A stretch of 64,000 nt of DNA from Leptospira sp. GIMC2001 (lineage in GTDB: Bacteria > Spirochaetota > Leptospiria > Leptospirales > Leptospiraceae): the NCBI RefSeq assembly GCF_028462125.1, contig NZ_CP115467.1, positions 261,661 through 325,660 of the forward strand, read 5' to 3'. A model generated the notes under the pieces. It was not told the origin of the DNA. It saw nothing but the letters and a program-made list of their open reading frames with translations, and did not search any database. A program made the position numbers and the translations under genes. The first letter of the stretch is position 1. The number at the start of each line of letters is the position of its first letter. Shown one piece after another: positions 56,698 to 64,000 of the stretch.

Positions 56698-58326
56698 TCA
56701 GAAAACAAAGTAAATAAAAGGCTTGGTATCAGCACTCAATAGAACAAAAGCGATCAGTACGAAAGCTGCTACAATTGAATGCAGATAGGTAAATTTCTTT
56801 TCCATCCAGTAACTCGGGTGCCTTTTTGTTGCACCTAAATAATGTCCTATCAAACATATTGCACTGACCCAGAAGAGATCCAATCTCATCGAATAAGGAA
56901 TATTGAGTCCTGATCGATTCGCAAATAAATTATTGATTATTTGGTCCGTTGTGTTCCAGTCGGGAGACCGAAATAAAATCCACAAAAAACTCACCGCGCA
57001 GAATACTACAATAGACAAAATACCTTTTGTAAATCTATTGAATTGATTAACTCGATCTTTCCATTGAAAATATCTTTCTATAGCGAGCAAAATTCCATGA
57101 ATACAACCCCAGACTAGAAAATTCCAGCTTGCACCATGCCATATCCCACCAAGCATCATCACGATAAATAAATTTCTAAACGTAATCCATCTGCTAATCC
57201 GATTGCCACCAAGTGGAATATACAAATAATCCCTGAGCCAAGAACTCAGACTTATATGCCAACGATTCCAAAAATCCGTAATCGTAGATGAGGTATAAGG
57301 CATATCGAAATTTTTTGAGAGCCTAAAACCAAATAAAAGTGCAAGTCCGATTGCAATATCTGTATAACCACTAAAATCCAAATAGATCTGTAAACTATAA
57401 GAGAAAACTCCAAACCACGTAAATGACGAAGATACGGCATCTGGGTATTTATAAATAGTATCACTTATCTCGGCTATTCGATCCGCAAGAACTGCCTTTT
57501 TAAAAATTCCAAGAAAAATCCATCCAAAGATAGCAGCCAACGGAATTTCAGACCAAGAAATCCGCTTCAATAACTGAGGCAAAAACTCCTTAGCCTTAAC
57601 AATCGGCCCTGCAACAAGCTGAGGGAAAAAGGAAATATACAACAAATATCGAAAAAAAGAAGTCTCCGGTCTAATCACAGATCGATAAACATCAATCGTA
57701 TAGCTCATACTCTGGAAGATAAAAAAGGAAATTCCAAGCGGTAAAACAATCTCCGAGATCCAAGTGGGAGAAGTAACTGTGCTTATTGCTCCGATAATAC
57801 CGAAACCATTACCCTCGAAGGTTCCATTAGAGCCGGAAAACCAGAAATCTGCATTCTCAAAAAGCAATTGACAATATTTAATCAATTTAATGATCAATTC
57901 TGAGCATGTTTCTATCAATAAACCGAAATACTTAAAGAAAAGTAAAACGCTCAAATCGATAGTTACAGAAAAAATCAAGAGCAGTTTTCTTAGCTTCTGA
58001 TTCCGATTTAAATTAATGCCTAATCCTAAGCAATAATCAGAAAATGCGACTAAAATCAGAATGCAAATATGGTTTCCATTCAACAAAGAGTAGAAAACCA
58101 GAGACGAAATCAGAAGGATCGCACGGTATCCAGTATCGCGAGATGGAGTTCGATCGATAAGTTCATCTTTCGAAGATTTTAGTAAAATCCGTTCGCTTCG
58201 ACCCTCCTTTCCATTTTTCATTCGCTTTGAATAAGAGATGTAAATGCTTATTATTAATCCATAAAATGAATAAATTAGTAAAGTAAGTATCAGAAAGCTT
58301 GCAAATATTGAAGAGGTAAAAATCAT
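56698..58326 (-). CDS. MBOAT-family O-acyltransferase (second copy)
   Basis: A 542-residue polytopic protein with the MBOAT blocks PLGISFFIFQSMSYTIDVYR, FFPQLVAGPIVKAKEF, DFWNRWHISLSSWLRDYLYIPLGG and MLGGIWHGASWNF with the catalytic His. An N-terminal extension of about 60 residues with a basic cytoplasmic loop (SKRMKNGKEGRSERILLKSS) separates helix 1 from the core. It is the first gene of a minus-strand run with the SGNH-like gene and asd. Confidence 0.92.
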   Translation of the reverse strand: MIFTSSIFASFLILTLLIYSFYGLIISIYISYSKRMKNGKEGRSERILLKSSKDELIDRTPSRDTGYRAILLISSLVFYSLLNGNHICILILVAFSDYCLGLGINLNRNQKLRKLLLIFSVTIDLSVLLFFKYFGLLIETCSELIIKLIKYCQLLFENADFWFSGSNGTFEGNGFGIIGAISTVTSPTWISEIVLPLGISFFIFQSMSYTIDVYRSVIRPETSFFRYLLYISFFPQLVAGPIVKAKEFLPQLLKRISWSEIPLAAIFGWIFLGIFKKAVLADRIAEISDTIYKYPDAVSSSFTWFGVFSYSLQIYLDFSGYTDIAIGLALLFGFRLSKNFDMPYTSSTITDFWNRWHISLSSWLRDYLYIPLGGNRISRWITFRNLFIVMMLGGIWHGASWNFLVWGCIHGILLAIERYFQWKDRVNQFNRFTKGILSIVVFCAVSFLWILFRSPDWNTTDQIINNLFANRSGLNIPYSMRLDLFWVSAICLIGHYLGATKRHPSYWMEKKFTYLHSIVAAFVLIAFVLLSADTKPFIYFVF

Positions 58327-59037
58327 TATAAAATGGCTAAATTAAGATCTCTATCCATGCTTTGCTACGTTCAGATGTCCTTCAACTCGAAATTTGAATG
58401 CAAAGGATTTTGATCTGAGTTTATTCATACCAAGGGAGTAAGAAAATTATGTCTCATTACAGAAAATATAGAAAATGCTAAATCCGATATTTTGCTTATT
58501 TTTAGGTATATTTTTGATTGATTACATAATTCTGTTTTTAAATACCAATACGATAGGCTTATTTCATTAAAAATCCCATAATACTAGTCATATTTATGAC
58601 CATTATTAATCATTAAATTCCATTCCTATTCCGAAACGCTATTATTCTATAAGTCTTCAGGACTAAATTACCCTTTCTCAAAATTACAGGAATAACCAAG
58701 CACGATATAAAGATGACTGCTCTCCTACAGGATCTTCTGGACGATACTGCCTAAATTCGATCCATATTTATATTATTTATGCACATCTAATTTGAAAATA
58801 ATAAGCCTTAATTCACTTAATAACAAGCAATAAATATAGGTAACATCGATGAACAAGGTCCAGCCGCTCACCGATTGGATTTGACTCACTTCGAAGCTTC
58901 GGATACTCGAGACTTACACGCGAGAAAGCAAGGAAGCGCGCTAAATTAATCTTTTTTATGCCAATTTTTAGACAAATGTAAATACTTAATCATTTATATG
59001 CAAATATTTGAGCATATATGTTAGGCGGTCTCTAGAT
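58327..59037. other. Gene-poor spacer with a GC-richer block and a palindrome
   Basis: No convincing coding region in 711 nt. Most is very AT-rich, but about 58852-58943 is clearly GC-richer, with restriction-like symmetric bits (TTCGAAGCTTCG). Just upstream of the zinc-ribbon stop lies a near-palindrome around CAAATATTTG (59001-59010, flanked by ATATG and GCATAT), and then GTTAGGC (59020-59026). On the minus strand this heptamer is GCCTAAC, which fits the RYYYAAC core of integron attC sites, but no matching partner core was found. Confidence 0.5.
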
Positions 59038-59253
59038 TCACACTACATACTTGCAAGTGACACCACAATTTGGACAGATGCAAGTGACTTCTGCCTTAAC
59101 TCGCCTACCTTTTGCTGATTCTACTTTGCCAACAGCAACAAAATCAAAAGGAACACCTTCTGAGACATAATGCCCTGATCCGTATTTGGCGGTTCCTTCA
59201 ATCTGATTACCGCAGGCATGACATTTAACTCTTAAACGAATAGATTCGGCCAT
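59038..59253 (-). CDS. Small zinc-ribbon-like protein
   Basis: 71 residues. Two cysteine pairs (VKCHACGNQ near the start, CICPNCGVTC near the end) would bind one zinc. Between them lies YGSGHYVSEGVPFDFVAVGKV. No family recognised. GC content (about 45 percent by eye) is higher than that of the flanking spacers, and the gene stands alone with about 700-800 nt of non-coding sequence on each side. This suggests recent transfer or a cassette-like origin. Confidence 0.65.
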   Translation of the reverse strand: MAESIRLRVKCHACGNQIEGTAKYGSGHYVSEGVPFDFVAVGKVESAKGRRVKAEVTCICPNCGVTCKYVV

Positions 59254-60052
59254 ATTTCTTCTAAATTTACCGAATGCGTCCAGGTTTGGAATCTATTTTA
59301 AATAGGACATAATGGCATACGTAGGAAATTTTCATTATAATGACAAATTGTCAGGAATATGGCATGTTTCACGGATGATACATCTCCTTTAAATAATGAG
59401 CAGACTACGCCATATCACGGAAAAAGGATTTTTATCGTTGAACTTGGCTTTAACTCGGTAGGTTGGTTTATTCTTCTAATTTGGTCAGATATACCTATGG
59501 TCTCTGCGATCTTAGCTAGATATCCCAATTGCTAACTTTTTTATAACTTCAAATTTCTGACCATTGAATCAGCGATCTAAATGCCCTATTCTAAAGCTTG
59601 GGATAGACTTTGATTATTGACGGATGATGGTCATTTGCTACCTAATTGATTGCATTTCGTTAGTTATTTCGGGAAAAATAGAGTATATATTTCTCTTTTT
59701 TCCGCACCGATACCGTGTTTATAAGACGAATTTTGAACTTTTGAAGGCACTCTTTTTGTAACTGCCTAGTTTCGGGATTGAACCATCACCAAATCTGCTT
59801 GGCATTTAGATTTCCAACTGACCAAAGCCCACCTTTTATATAATTGCTCAAATATAGGCAATTTATTTCGGCAATTAAGGTCTTGCGTTGGCATTTACTA
59901 GTAAACAACGGTATTTGGGCAGAAAGTGACGTATTTTAGTCAATTAAATATTTAAAATTAAGCACTTATTGGGACTGTGCACCCTACACTAAAGATTTTG
60001 TTTTTTGAGGATTTTTGATAATCCACTTTTTTCTGGAAGTGGATTTAGGAAT
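59254..60052. other. Gene-poor spacer, no clear gene
   Basis: 799 nt with no family-like coding. The only short open frame of note is 59359-59535 plus strand (58 codons, MACFTDDTSPLNN...), with an AGGA only 2 nt before its ATG, so it is doubtful. No terminator, repeat or tRNA recognised. The region may contain decayed genes. Confidence 0.45.
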
Positions 60053-60520
60053 TTATTTTTTTGAAGGGGATTTGGTCGCAGTTTTCTTCTTTTTTGCAAC
60101 TTTTTTGGTTGTAGCCGACTTACTAGTTTGTGATGGAATCGGCTTATTGGTTGGCTCTTTTGTTTTCTCTTGGGTTACACTAGAAGAAGATATTTTCTCT
60201 TTCTTAGGTTTTGCCTTTTTTTCTAAGCCATCTGCATCGCTTCCGTATCCAACGGGTCCGTTTCCAAGCCTCTCATTGCGCTTCACCATATAGATAAAAT
60301 GCCTTACATATTGAGTATAGGGTTCAGGTACTTCTTTGGGTTCAAAATCTAATGGTTTGTCAATTAGGATCTTAATTGAGCTGAGAGCCAAGTCCTCTTT
60401 GCTCGTAAGCATAAGTACTTCTAGGCGTTTACAGATCTCGTGGTCATTAACTTCCACTGAAAGTCTTCGCATGGCAGCGAGGAGCTTATTGAAAGCGATT
60501 CTTTTTGGTTTGGAAGCCAT
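60053..60520 (-). CDS. Unknown protein with Lys-rich basic tail
   Basis: 155 residues. An N-terminal helical part (about 1-105, with FNKLLAAMRRLSVEVNDHEICKRLEVLML) is followed by a Lys/Ser/Thr tail (KKVAKKKKTATKSPSKK), like the tail of the 36839-37708 protein, which suggests nucleic-acid binding. The ATG lies 100 nt inside the upstream gene in another frame. ATG 60472 (residue 17) would reduce the overlap to 52 nt. No good ribosome site precedes either. It is the last gene of the regulator operon. Confidence 0.6.
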   Translation of the reverse strand: MASKPKRIAFNKLLAAMRRLSVEVNDHEICKRLEVLMLTSKEDLALSSIKILIDKPLDFEPKEVPEPYTQYVRHFIYMVKRNERLGNGPVGYGSDADGLEKKAKPKKEKISSSSVTQEKTKEPTNKPIPSQTSKSATTKKVAKKKKTATKSPSKK

Positions 60521-61545
60521 ACGGATATGTTTTCAAAAACGACTATTTTTTCAATGTTATTTTGCTCTTGGTAAGAGCGTTTTGGCAATCCTATTCCCGC
60601 TGAAGCATTGCTGTCCGTATCACTTAAAATTCGGGACAAAATGTTCACAACTTTCGATTGCCGATCTATTAACTTAGAATTTCTAACTGATAGGAATGTT
60701 TTGTAATCCAGCAGATTCGCAGTTTTGCTATTGGCAATAATGCAGTTCGGTAACAACCCTACTGAACTCAATCCAAACCTTGAACCCAGACTATCGATAG
60801 ATTTCGAAGTTCTATCCACTCGAATCATTAATGTGATACGTTCGTTGCCATTGGAGACAATAGAAATAAAATTTCTATCTCCGTTGTATTCACCGAGAAA
60901 GGCACCATTGAAAAATCCTGAAAAATTGTTGGTCGAATGATTTGCGGCTCCGATTAGCAGATTTTCCATTAGCGTTGAAAAAGATAATGTCGAATCCAAT
61001 TCTTCATTCAGCTTAGCGAAGGAGTTATTGAAATTCGGTGAATTGACCTTTGTTCTCGAAAGCTGTCCAATTCCGATCACGTAGAGACTTGACCCGCTGC
61101 AAGAATTGGAAATTTCTACTCTGTGTTCCGGAACAGAAATTTGTCGGATGGAAAAAGATAGAATATTGATGTTCTCTGATTTAGTTGAGCCGAGCGCAGG
61201 CTTGTCTTCTTGTATCTGGATTCTATCTTCGTTGGCTAAGATGATTGGAGAAGGATCGGAAACTTGCCCTTCCCATTCAACCATGGTGATCGAATTTCTT
61301 TGCTGACCATCCATTGCAAAAATTCTCTCGACTTCCGAATTATGGAATTTAGATGCATTAGCTTGATCATCCTGAGCATACAAAGATCCAGAGAAAGAGA
61401 AAAATATAACAAGGAAACCCAGAGCAGAAATCTTTCCTGAAATATTAATCCCAGGTTCAAATTTTGCTCGAGTGGAGCTGTTCTCAGCCTTCCCACCTGC
61501 ACGAAAAATTCGTGCCAGATTTATTATTTTTTTCTCTAAATTCAT
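60421..61545 (-). CDS. Exported protein of unknown function
   Basis: 374 residues. A long N-terminal region (about 40 residues) precedes a hydrophobic signal-like segment (GKISALGFLVIFFSFSGSLYA, cut before QDD), so it is either a signal peptide with a long n-region or a signal anchor. The mature part is Ser/Asn-rich with predicted beta strands (NINILSFSIRQISVPEHRVEI, NFISIVSNGNERITLMIRVD) and a single Cys pair region. No family recognised. The 3' end overlaps the basic-tail gene by 100 nt. It is part of the 60-63.9 kb operon. Confidence 0.65.
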   Translation of the reverse strand: MNLEKKIINLARIFRAGGKAENSSTRAKFEPGINISGKISALGFLVIFFSFSGSLYAQDDQANASKFHNSEVERIFAMDGQQRNSITMVEWEGQVSDPSPIILANEDRIQIQEDKPALGSTKSENINILSFSIRQISVPEHRVEISNSCSGSSLYVIGIGQLSRTKVNSPNFNNSFAKLNEELDSTLSFSTLMENLLIGAANHSTNNFSGFFNGAFLGEYNGDRNFISIVSNGNERITLMIRVDRTSKSIDSLGSRFGLSSVGLLPNCIIANSKTANLLDYKTFLSVRNSKLIDRQSKVVNILSRILSDTDSNASAGIGLPKRSYQEQNNIEKIVVFENISVWLPNQKESLSISSSLPCEDFQWKLMTTRSVNA

Positions 61546-61594
61546 GACTTATATACCTATTTACTGGCATTTTCGTCAAAAAAGCAAGTTTTTT

Positions 61595-62587
61595 TTAGGT
61601 CGAAAGGATTTTTTTGACTCTAAGTTTCCATTCCCAGAGAACTAGCTCTTTCTCTAGTTCCCGACACTCGTCTTGCTCTTTAGAAAGCAAAGTGTACAAC
61701 ATTGCCGCTATGTCCTTGCCCAAACCTTTCTGAATTTCCATTTCAAAATTATCCACTTCCCATCCAAGGATTTGGACAGACAATCGGAAAGCTTCATTGA
61801 GGGCGATCAACTTATCCTTGTTAACTCTAAGCTCATCTTTACTGAACTCATTCTTTATCATTACCTCAAGAAAGGTTCTGATAAAGGTTACGTCTTGTGT
61901 GCTGAGTTTGAAGTCGAAAAGCAATTGCTTCACTTTATCGAGCTCCATATTTCGGAGATGGATCCGAGCAAGAAAAACGGGGTTCTGAGAATACTGATTG
62001 AGATTGCTATTGCTGATTACATCTGTCGCTCTCACTGCATTGAAATCAACGACTTTATCTCCTTTTTCTGCGGCAACAGCTGAGATACGATCTGGAGTGC
62101 TTACAATTTTTTTCTTAATAACCAAGATATTCATAGAGGGAAATCGGATCTTTAACGAGACCATATCCGTGCGCGGAATATCTTCATCGACAATTAAATG
62201 ATTGAACGGGTTTGAATTTTCACAATTGTGAATGAGTTCTTCTTTGTTCTGGAAATGCTGCACAACAACTGGCAAAATATCGCTTGCGCTCCCCGTTGAG
62301 AGAAATATGGTTTTGATCTCGTTGGAATATCCATGCTGGTATGGAATTACCAATTTTCCTCCCTTAACATTTACAAAACTCAATTCACCCAATCGGAAAT
62401 GCCCAAGGTTAAATTCTGAGCCAAGAAAAGCTACATTTGGAACCGAAACAACTATGGATTTGTTTTTGGAGCCGCGAGGAACTTCAGGACCCTGATCTGT
62501 AAAAACCACGTAGGTCATTTTTGCAAGACGAACCTTCACAAGAAAACCAGCAGGGGTTTTTCTTTCTTCGTATAGAGAATCTTCCAT
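61595..62587 (-). CDS. Cytoplasmic protein of unknown function next to the GAF-AAA-Fis regulator
   Basis: 330 residues, no signal or membrane helix. The N-terminal half is beta-rich (GFLVKVRLAKMTYVVFTDQG, KSIVVSVPNVAFLGSEFNLG, SLKIRFPSMNILVIKKK) and the C-terminal half helical (RIHLRNMELDKVKQLLFDFK, DECRELEKELVLWEWKLRVKK). No family recognised. It begins 3 nt after the regulator stop, so the two are co-translated and may work together. Confidence 0.68.
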   Translation of the reverse strand: MEDSLYEERKTPAGFLVKVRLAKMTYVVFTDQGPEVPRGSKNKSIVVSVPNVAFLGSEFNLGHFRLGELSFVNVKGGKLVIPYQHGYSNEIKTIFLSTGSASDILPVVVQHFQNKEELIHNCENSNPFNHLIVDEDIPRTDMVSLKIRFPSMNILVIKKKIVSTPDRISAVAAEKGDKVVDFNAVRATDVISNSNLNQYSQNPVFLARIHLRNMELDKVKQLLFDFKLSTQDVTFIRTFLEVMIKNEFSKDELRVNKDKLIALNEAFRLSVQILGWEVDNFEMEIQKGLGKDIAAMLYTLLSKEQDECRELEKELVLWEWKLRVKKILST

Positions 62588-62590
62588 AAA

Positions 62591-63898
62591 TTATGATAGC
62601 CCCAAGTTTTTCATTTTGTATTGCAGGGAACCCCTGGAAATCTTAAGAGCTTTTGCCATTCTTAATTGATTGCCCGAGAATAATTTAAAAGCCAGCATGA
62701 TTTTCTGACGCTCCAACGCTTCTATGCATTTTGGGAGATCAAGATCTTCCGAATCTGGAAGCCCAGTAACTGCTTGATTATCGCTAGGCTTTTCCCCTAT
62801 ATCTGAGACTCTAACCGGGTTCGATTTGGCAGTCCATATAAGAGTAGAGAGAATATTCCGTAAATTCTCAAGATCGTTGACCTTCATTTTATCAATAATA
62901 AATTCTATTACTTCATCCTCAATACCAAGATTTTCTCTGCCAATTGCGTGGCTAAGTTCTTGGAAAATATTTTGGACTATTTGAGTCTGAATGGATCTTC
63001 CCAGTTGCGAAAAGCTTTTGATTTGGATCTGATTGTCTTCCAAAATCTCCCAAAAAGGCGAGTAAGGTTCTCTAGGTTTTCGGCCATTTCCAAGGAAAAT
63101 CACCTTCCCTAAAAAATCAGATTCCGTAAGCCATTCATAAAAAATTCTTTGCTGGCCCAAAGTCAGATTTTCCGAATTCTCAAAGACAAGACTTCCTGAT
63201 TTCTCAACCATTTGCTCCCAGCTCAGTATGGACTTTTCAAGTTTTCCAAGCTGCTCAGGAATCGTTCCGATGATCAGAATCTCTCCGCTACCACCACTCG
63301 ATTTATGTAAATATTTGGATAAAGTCTTCTTTCCAGATGCAGAACTACCGTAGACGTATAGAACTTTTTTACTAATACCAGTTTGAACAGTTTGAGCAAA
63401 AACTGGATCCGAATCTAGGATTGCTCGGATAGATCCAAACTCATTTGCCGAGAGTGTCGGAACTTTTTTTGGTAACGGTTTAGATAGAGCTTTTGCCAAA
63501 AGATACGTTGTCATTGTAGATTGTTCAAGATTGCCAGCATGTTCCAAAAGCACGAAACCTACGAACCGATCACCCTCAGTTATTTTTGCGCTCACAGCAA
63601 ATTCTGAGTCTTCAAGAAATAACGGGTATTCATCTTTTGCGAAAACTAGAGGCTTTTCTTGAGATTTCATCCTTTCCAAATTCCCTTGGCCTCGTGCGAG
63701 GAAGGAATAAAAGAATCCTTGGTCTTCGTATCCAAAGCTGGCTCTTTCTTCAAATCCAGATTGATCCCCAGTCTCCCAAACTAAAATTCCGCAGTTCGCA
63801 CCAATATCCATTGCTGCACTCTGGAAAAATTCTGATATTTGATTTTCGGAAAGCCCGAAATTACTACCCATAGATGAAAACTGTTTAAAATTAAGCAT
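62591..63898 (-). CDS. NtrC-like regulator with degraded AAA+ domain
   Basis: 435 residues. A GAF-like N-terminal region (about 20-140), an AAA+ region with Walker A GSSASGK (184-190), and a C-terminal Fis-type helix-turn-helix (about 392-434; FSGNQLRMAKALKISRGSLQYKMKNLGL). Compared with sigma-54 activators the Walker B segment reads SLVFEN (E240, N241) where LFLDE is expected, and no GAFTGA loop is present between them. ATP hydrolysis and contact with sigma-54 are therefore doubtful; it may be a plain DNA-binding repressor or activator. A 16-bp palindrome lies 26 nt upstream of the ATG. Confidence 0.8.
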   Translation of the reverse strand: MLNFKQFSSMGSNFGLSENQISEFFQSAAMDIGANCGILVWETGDQSGFEERASFGYEDQGFFYSFLARGQGNLERMKSQEKPLVFAKDEYPLFLEDSEFAVSAKITEGDRFVGFVLLEHAGNLEQSTMTTYLLAKALSKPLPKKVPTLSANEFGSIRAILDSDPVFAQTVQTGISKKVLYVYGSSASGKKTLSKYLHKSSGGSGEILIIGTIPEQLGKLEKSILSWEQMVEKSGSLVFENSENLTLGQQRIFYEWLTESDFLGKVIFLGNGRKPREPYSPFWEILEDNQIQIKSFSQLGRSIQTQIVQNIFQELSHAIGRENLGIEDEVIEFIIDKMKVNDLENLRNILSTLIWTAKSNPVRVSDIGEKPSDNQAVTGLPDSEDLDLPKCIEALERQKIMLAFKLFSGNQLRMAKALKISRGSLQYKMKNLGLS

Positions 63899-63923
63899 AT
63901 TGTCAAGACCGTACAGTTTTTAT

Positions 63924-63939
63924 TGTCGGATATCCGACA
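63924..63939. promoter_or_regulatory. 16-bp perfect palindrome upstream of the GAF-AAA-Fis regulator
   Basis: TGTCGGATATCCGACA is its own reverse complement, centred about 33 nt before the regulator start and GC-richer than its surroundings. Its place in the promoter region and its symmetry suit an operator, most simply for the Fis-domain regulator itself. The match to a Fis-type or any other known site is not established. Confidence 0.6.
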
Positions 63940-64000
63940 TTTTTTCACAGAATAATCAACCGAATTTTCCAATGTATTTTTGTGGAATTTGCAAGAGAAA

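Noticed and set aside
58850..59026. Complete integron attC site next to the zinc-ribbon gene
   Set aside because: Only one core-like heptamer (GCCTAAC/GTTAGGC) is present; no GTTRRRY partner at a suitable distance and no integrase in the window.
59359..59535. 58-codon open frame on the plus strand
   Set aside because: Poor ribosome-site spacing (2 nt), no recognisable protein pattern, lies in a likely decayed spacer.
59774..59784. GGTTCAATCCC on the minus strand, resembling a tRNA T-loop
   Set aside because: The flanking bases do not form a T-arm stem and no acceptor or anticodon arm could be found.

Overview
The window looks like chromosomal DNA of a spirochaete of the genus Leptospira, probably a free-living (saprophytic) lineage. 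The evidence is low GC, frequent TTG and GTG start codons, Leptospira-style lipoboxes (IQC, VNC), a Bat (aerotolerance) operon, a methyl-accepting chemotaxis protein, several predicted outer-membrane barrels, and a crotonyl-CoA reductase gene. No reference genome was available, so the genus is an inference from gene content. No rRNA, tRNA, CRISPR array, insertion sequence or phage module was seen. Genes are densely packed, and many neighbours share 1-40 nt.

Layout. 1-7.7 kb (minus): a long operon running methyltransferase, hotdog thioesterase, YwqK/MORN lipoprotein, MoxR ATPase, DUF58 protein, membrane-anchored exported protein, BatA, BatB, then the start of a signal-peptide protein that is probably BatC. 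7.8-12 kb: a 7TM-PAS-RsbW-type sensor, a DUF1295 reductase-like membrane protein and a TraB-family protein. 12-14 kb (plus): CheD, an HDOD protein and shikimate kinase. 14-17.5 kb (minus): QueA, an outer-membrane barrel, a FlgO-like protein and a second hotdog protein. 17.5-24.9 kb (plus): a surface-glycan operon (GT87, GT4, unknown membrane protein, GT-C, MBOAT acyltransferase, SGNH-like partner, MazG-like protein). 24.9-31.8 kb: a methyltransferase pseudogene with an in-frame stop, a large chemoreceptor, an outer-membrane protein, small proteins and a patatin. 31.9-40 kb: crotonyl-CoA carboxylase/reductase, a second MDR enzyme, a GST and DMT exporter pair, a degenerate rubrerythrin with a histone-H1-like tail, and a methylmalonyl-CoA mutase small-subunit-like protein. 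40-43.7 kb: CutA, a DUF5329 protein, and a GDYXXLXY/DUF4401/DUF2157 membrane module.

43.8-50.5 kb (minus) is an S-adenosylmethionine-cycle locus. A SahR-like ArsR-methyltransferase regulator with a perfect 20-bp palindrome upstream is followed by ahcY, a 7Fe-type ferredoxin and full-length metH, with inverted repeats in the metH leader. 50.6-58.3 kb (minus) holds pyruvate kinase, a large unknown protein, aspartate-semialdehyde dehydrogenase, and a second SGNH-like/MBOAT pair.

58.3-60.05 kb is gene-poor and holds one small zinc-ribbon gene of higher GC than its flanks. 60.05-63.9 kb (minus) is a four-gene operon that I cannot assign to a known system. It runs from a GAF-AAA-Fis regulator with a degraded ATPase site and no GAFTGA motif, behind a 16-bp palindrome, through an unknown soluble protein and an unknown exported protein to a protein with a basic tail whose gene overlaps its neighbour by 100 nt. 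This cluster, the rubrerythrin-H1 fusion and the SahR-like locus are the best candidates for undescribed biology.
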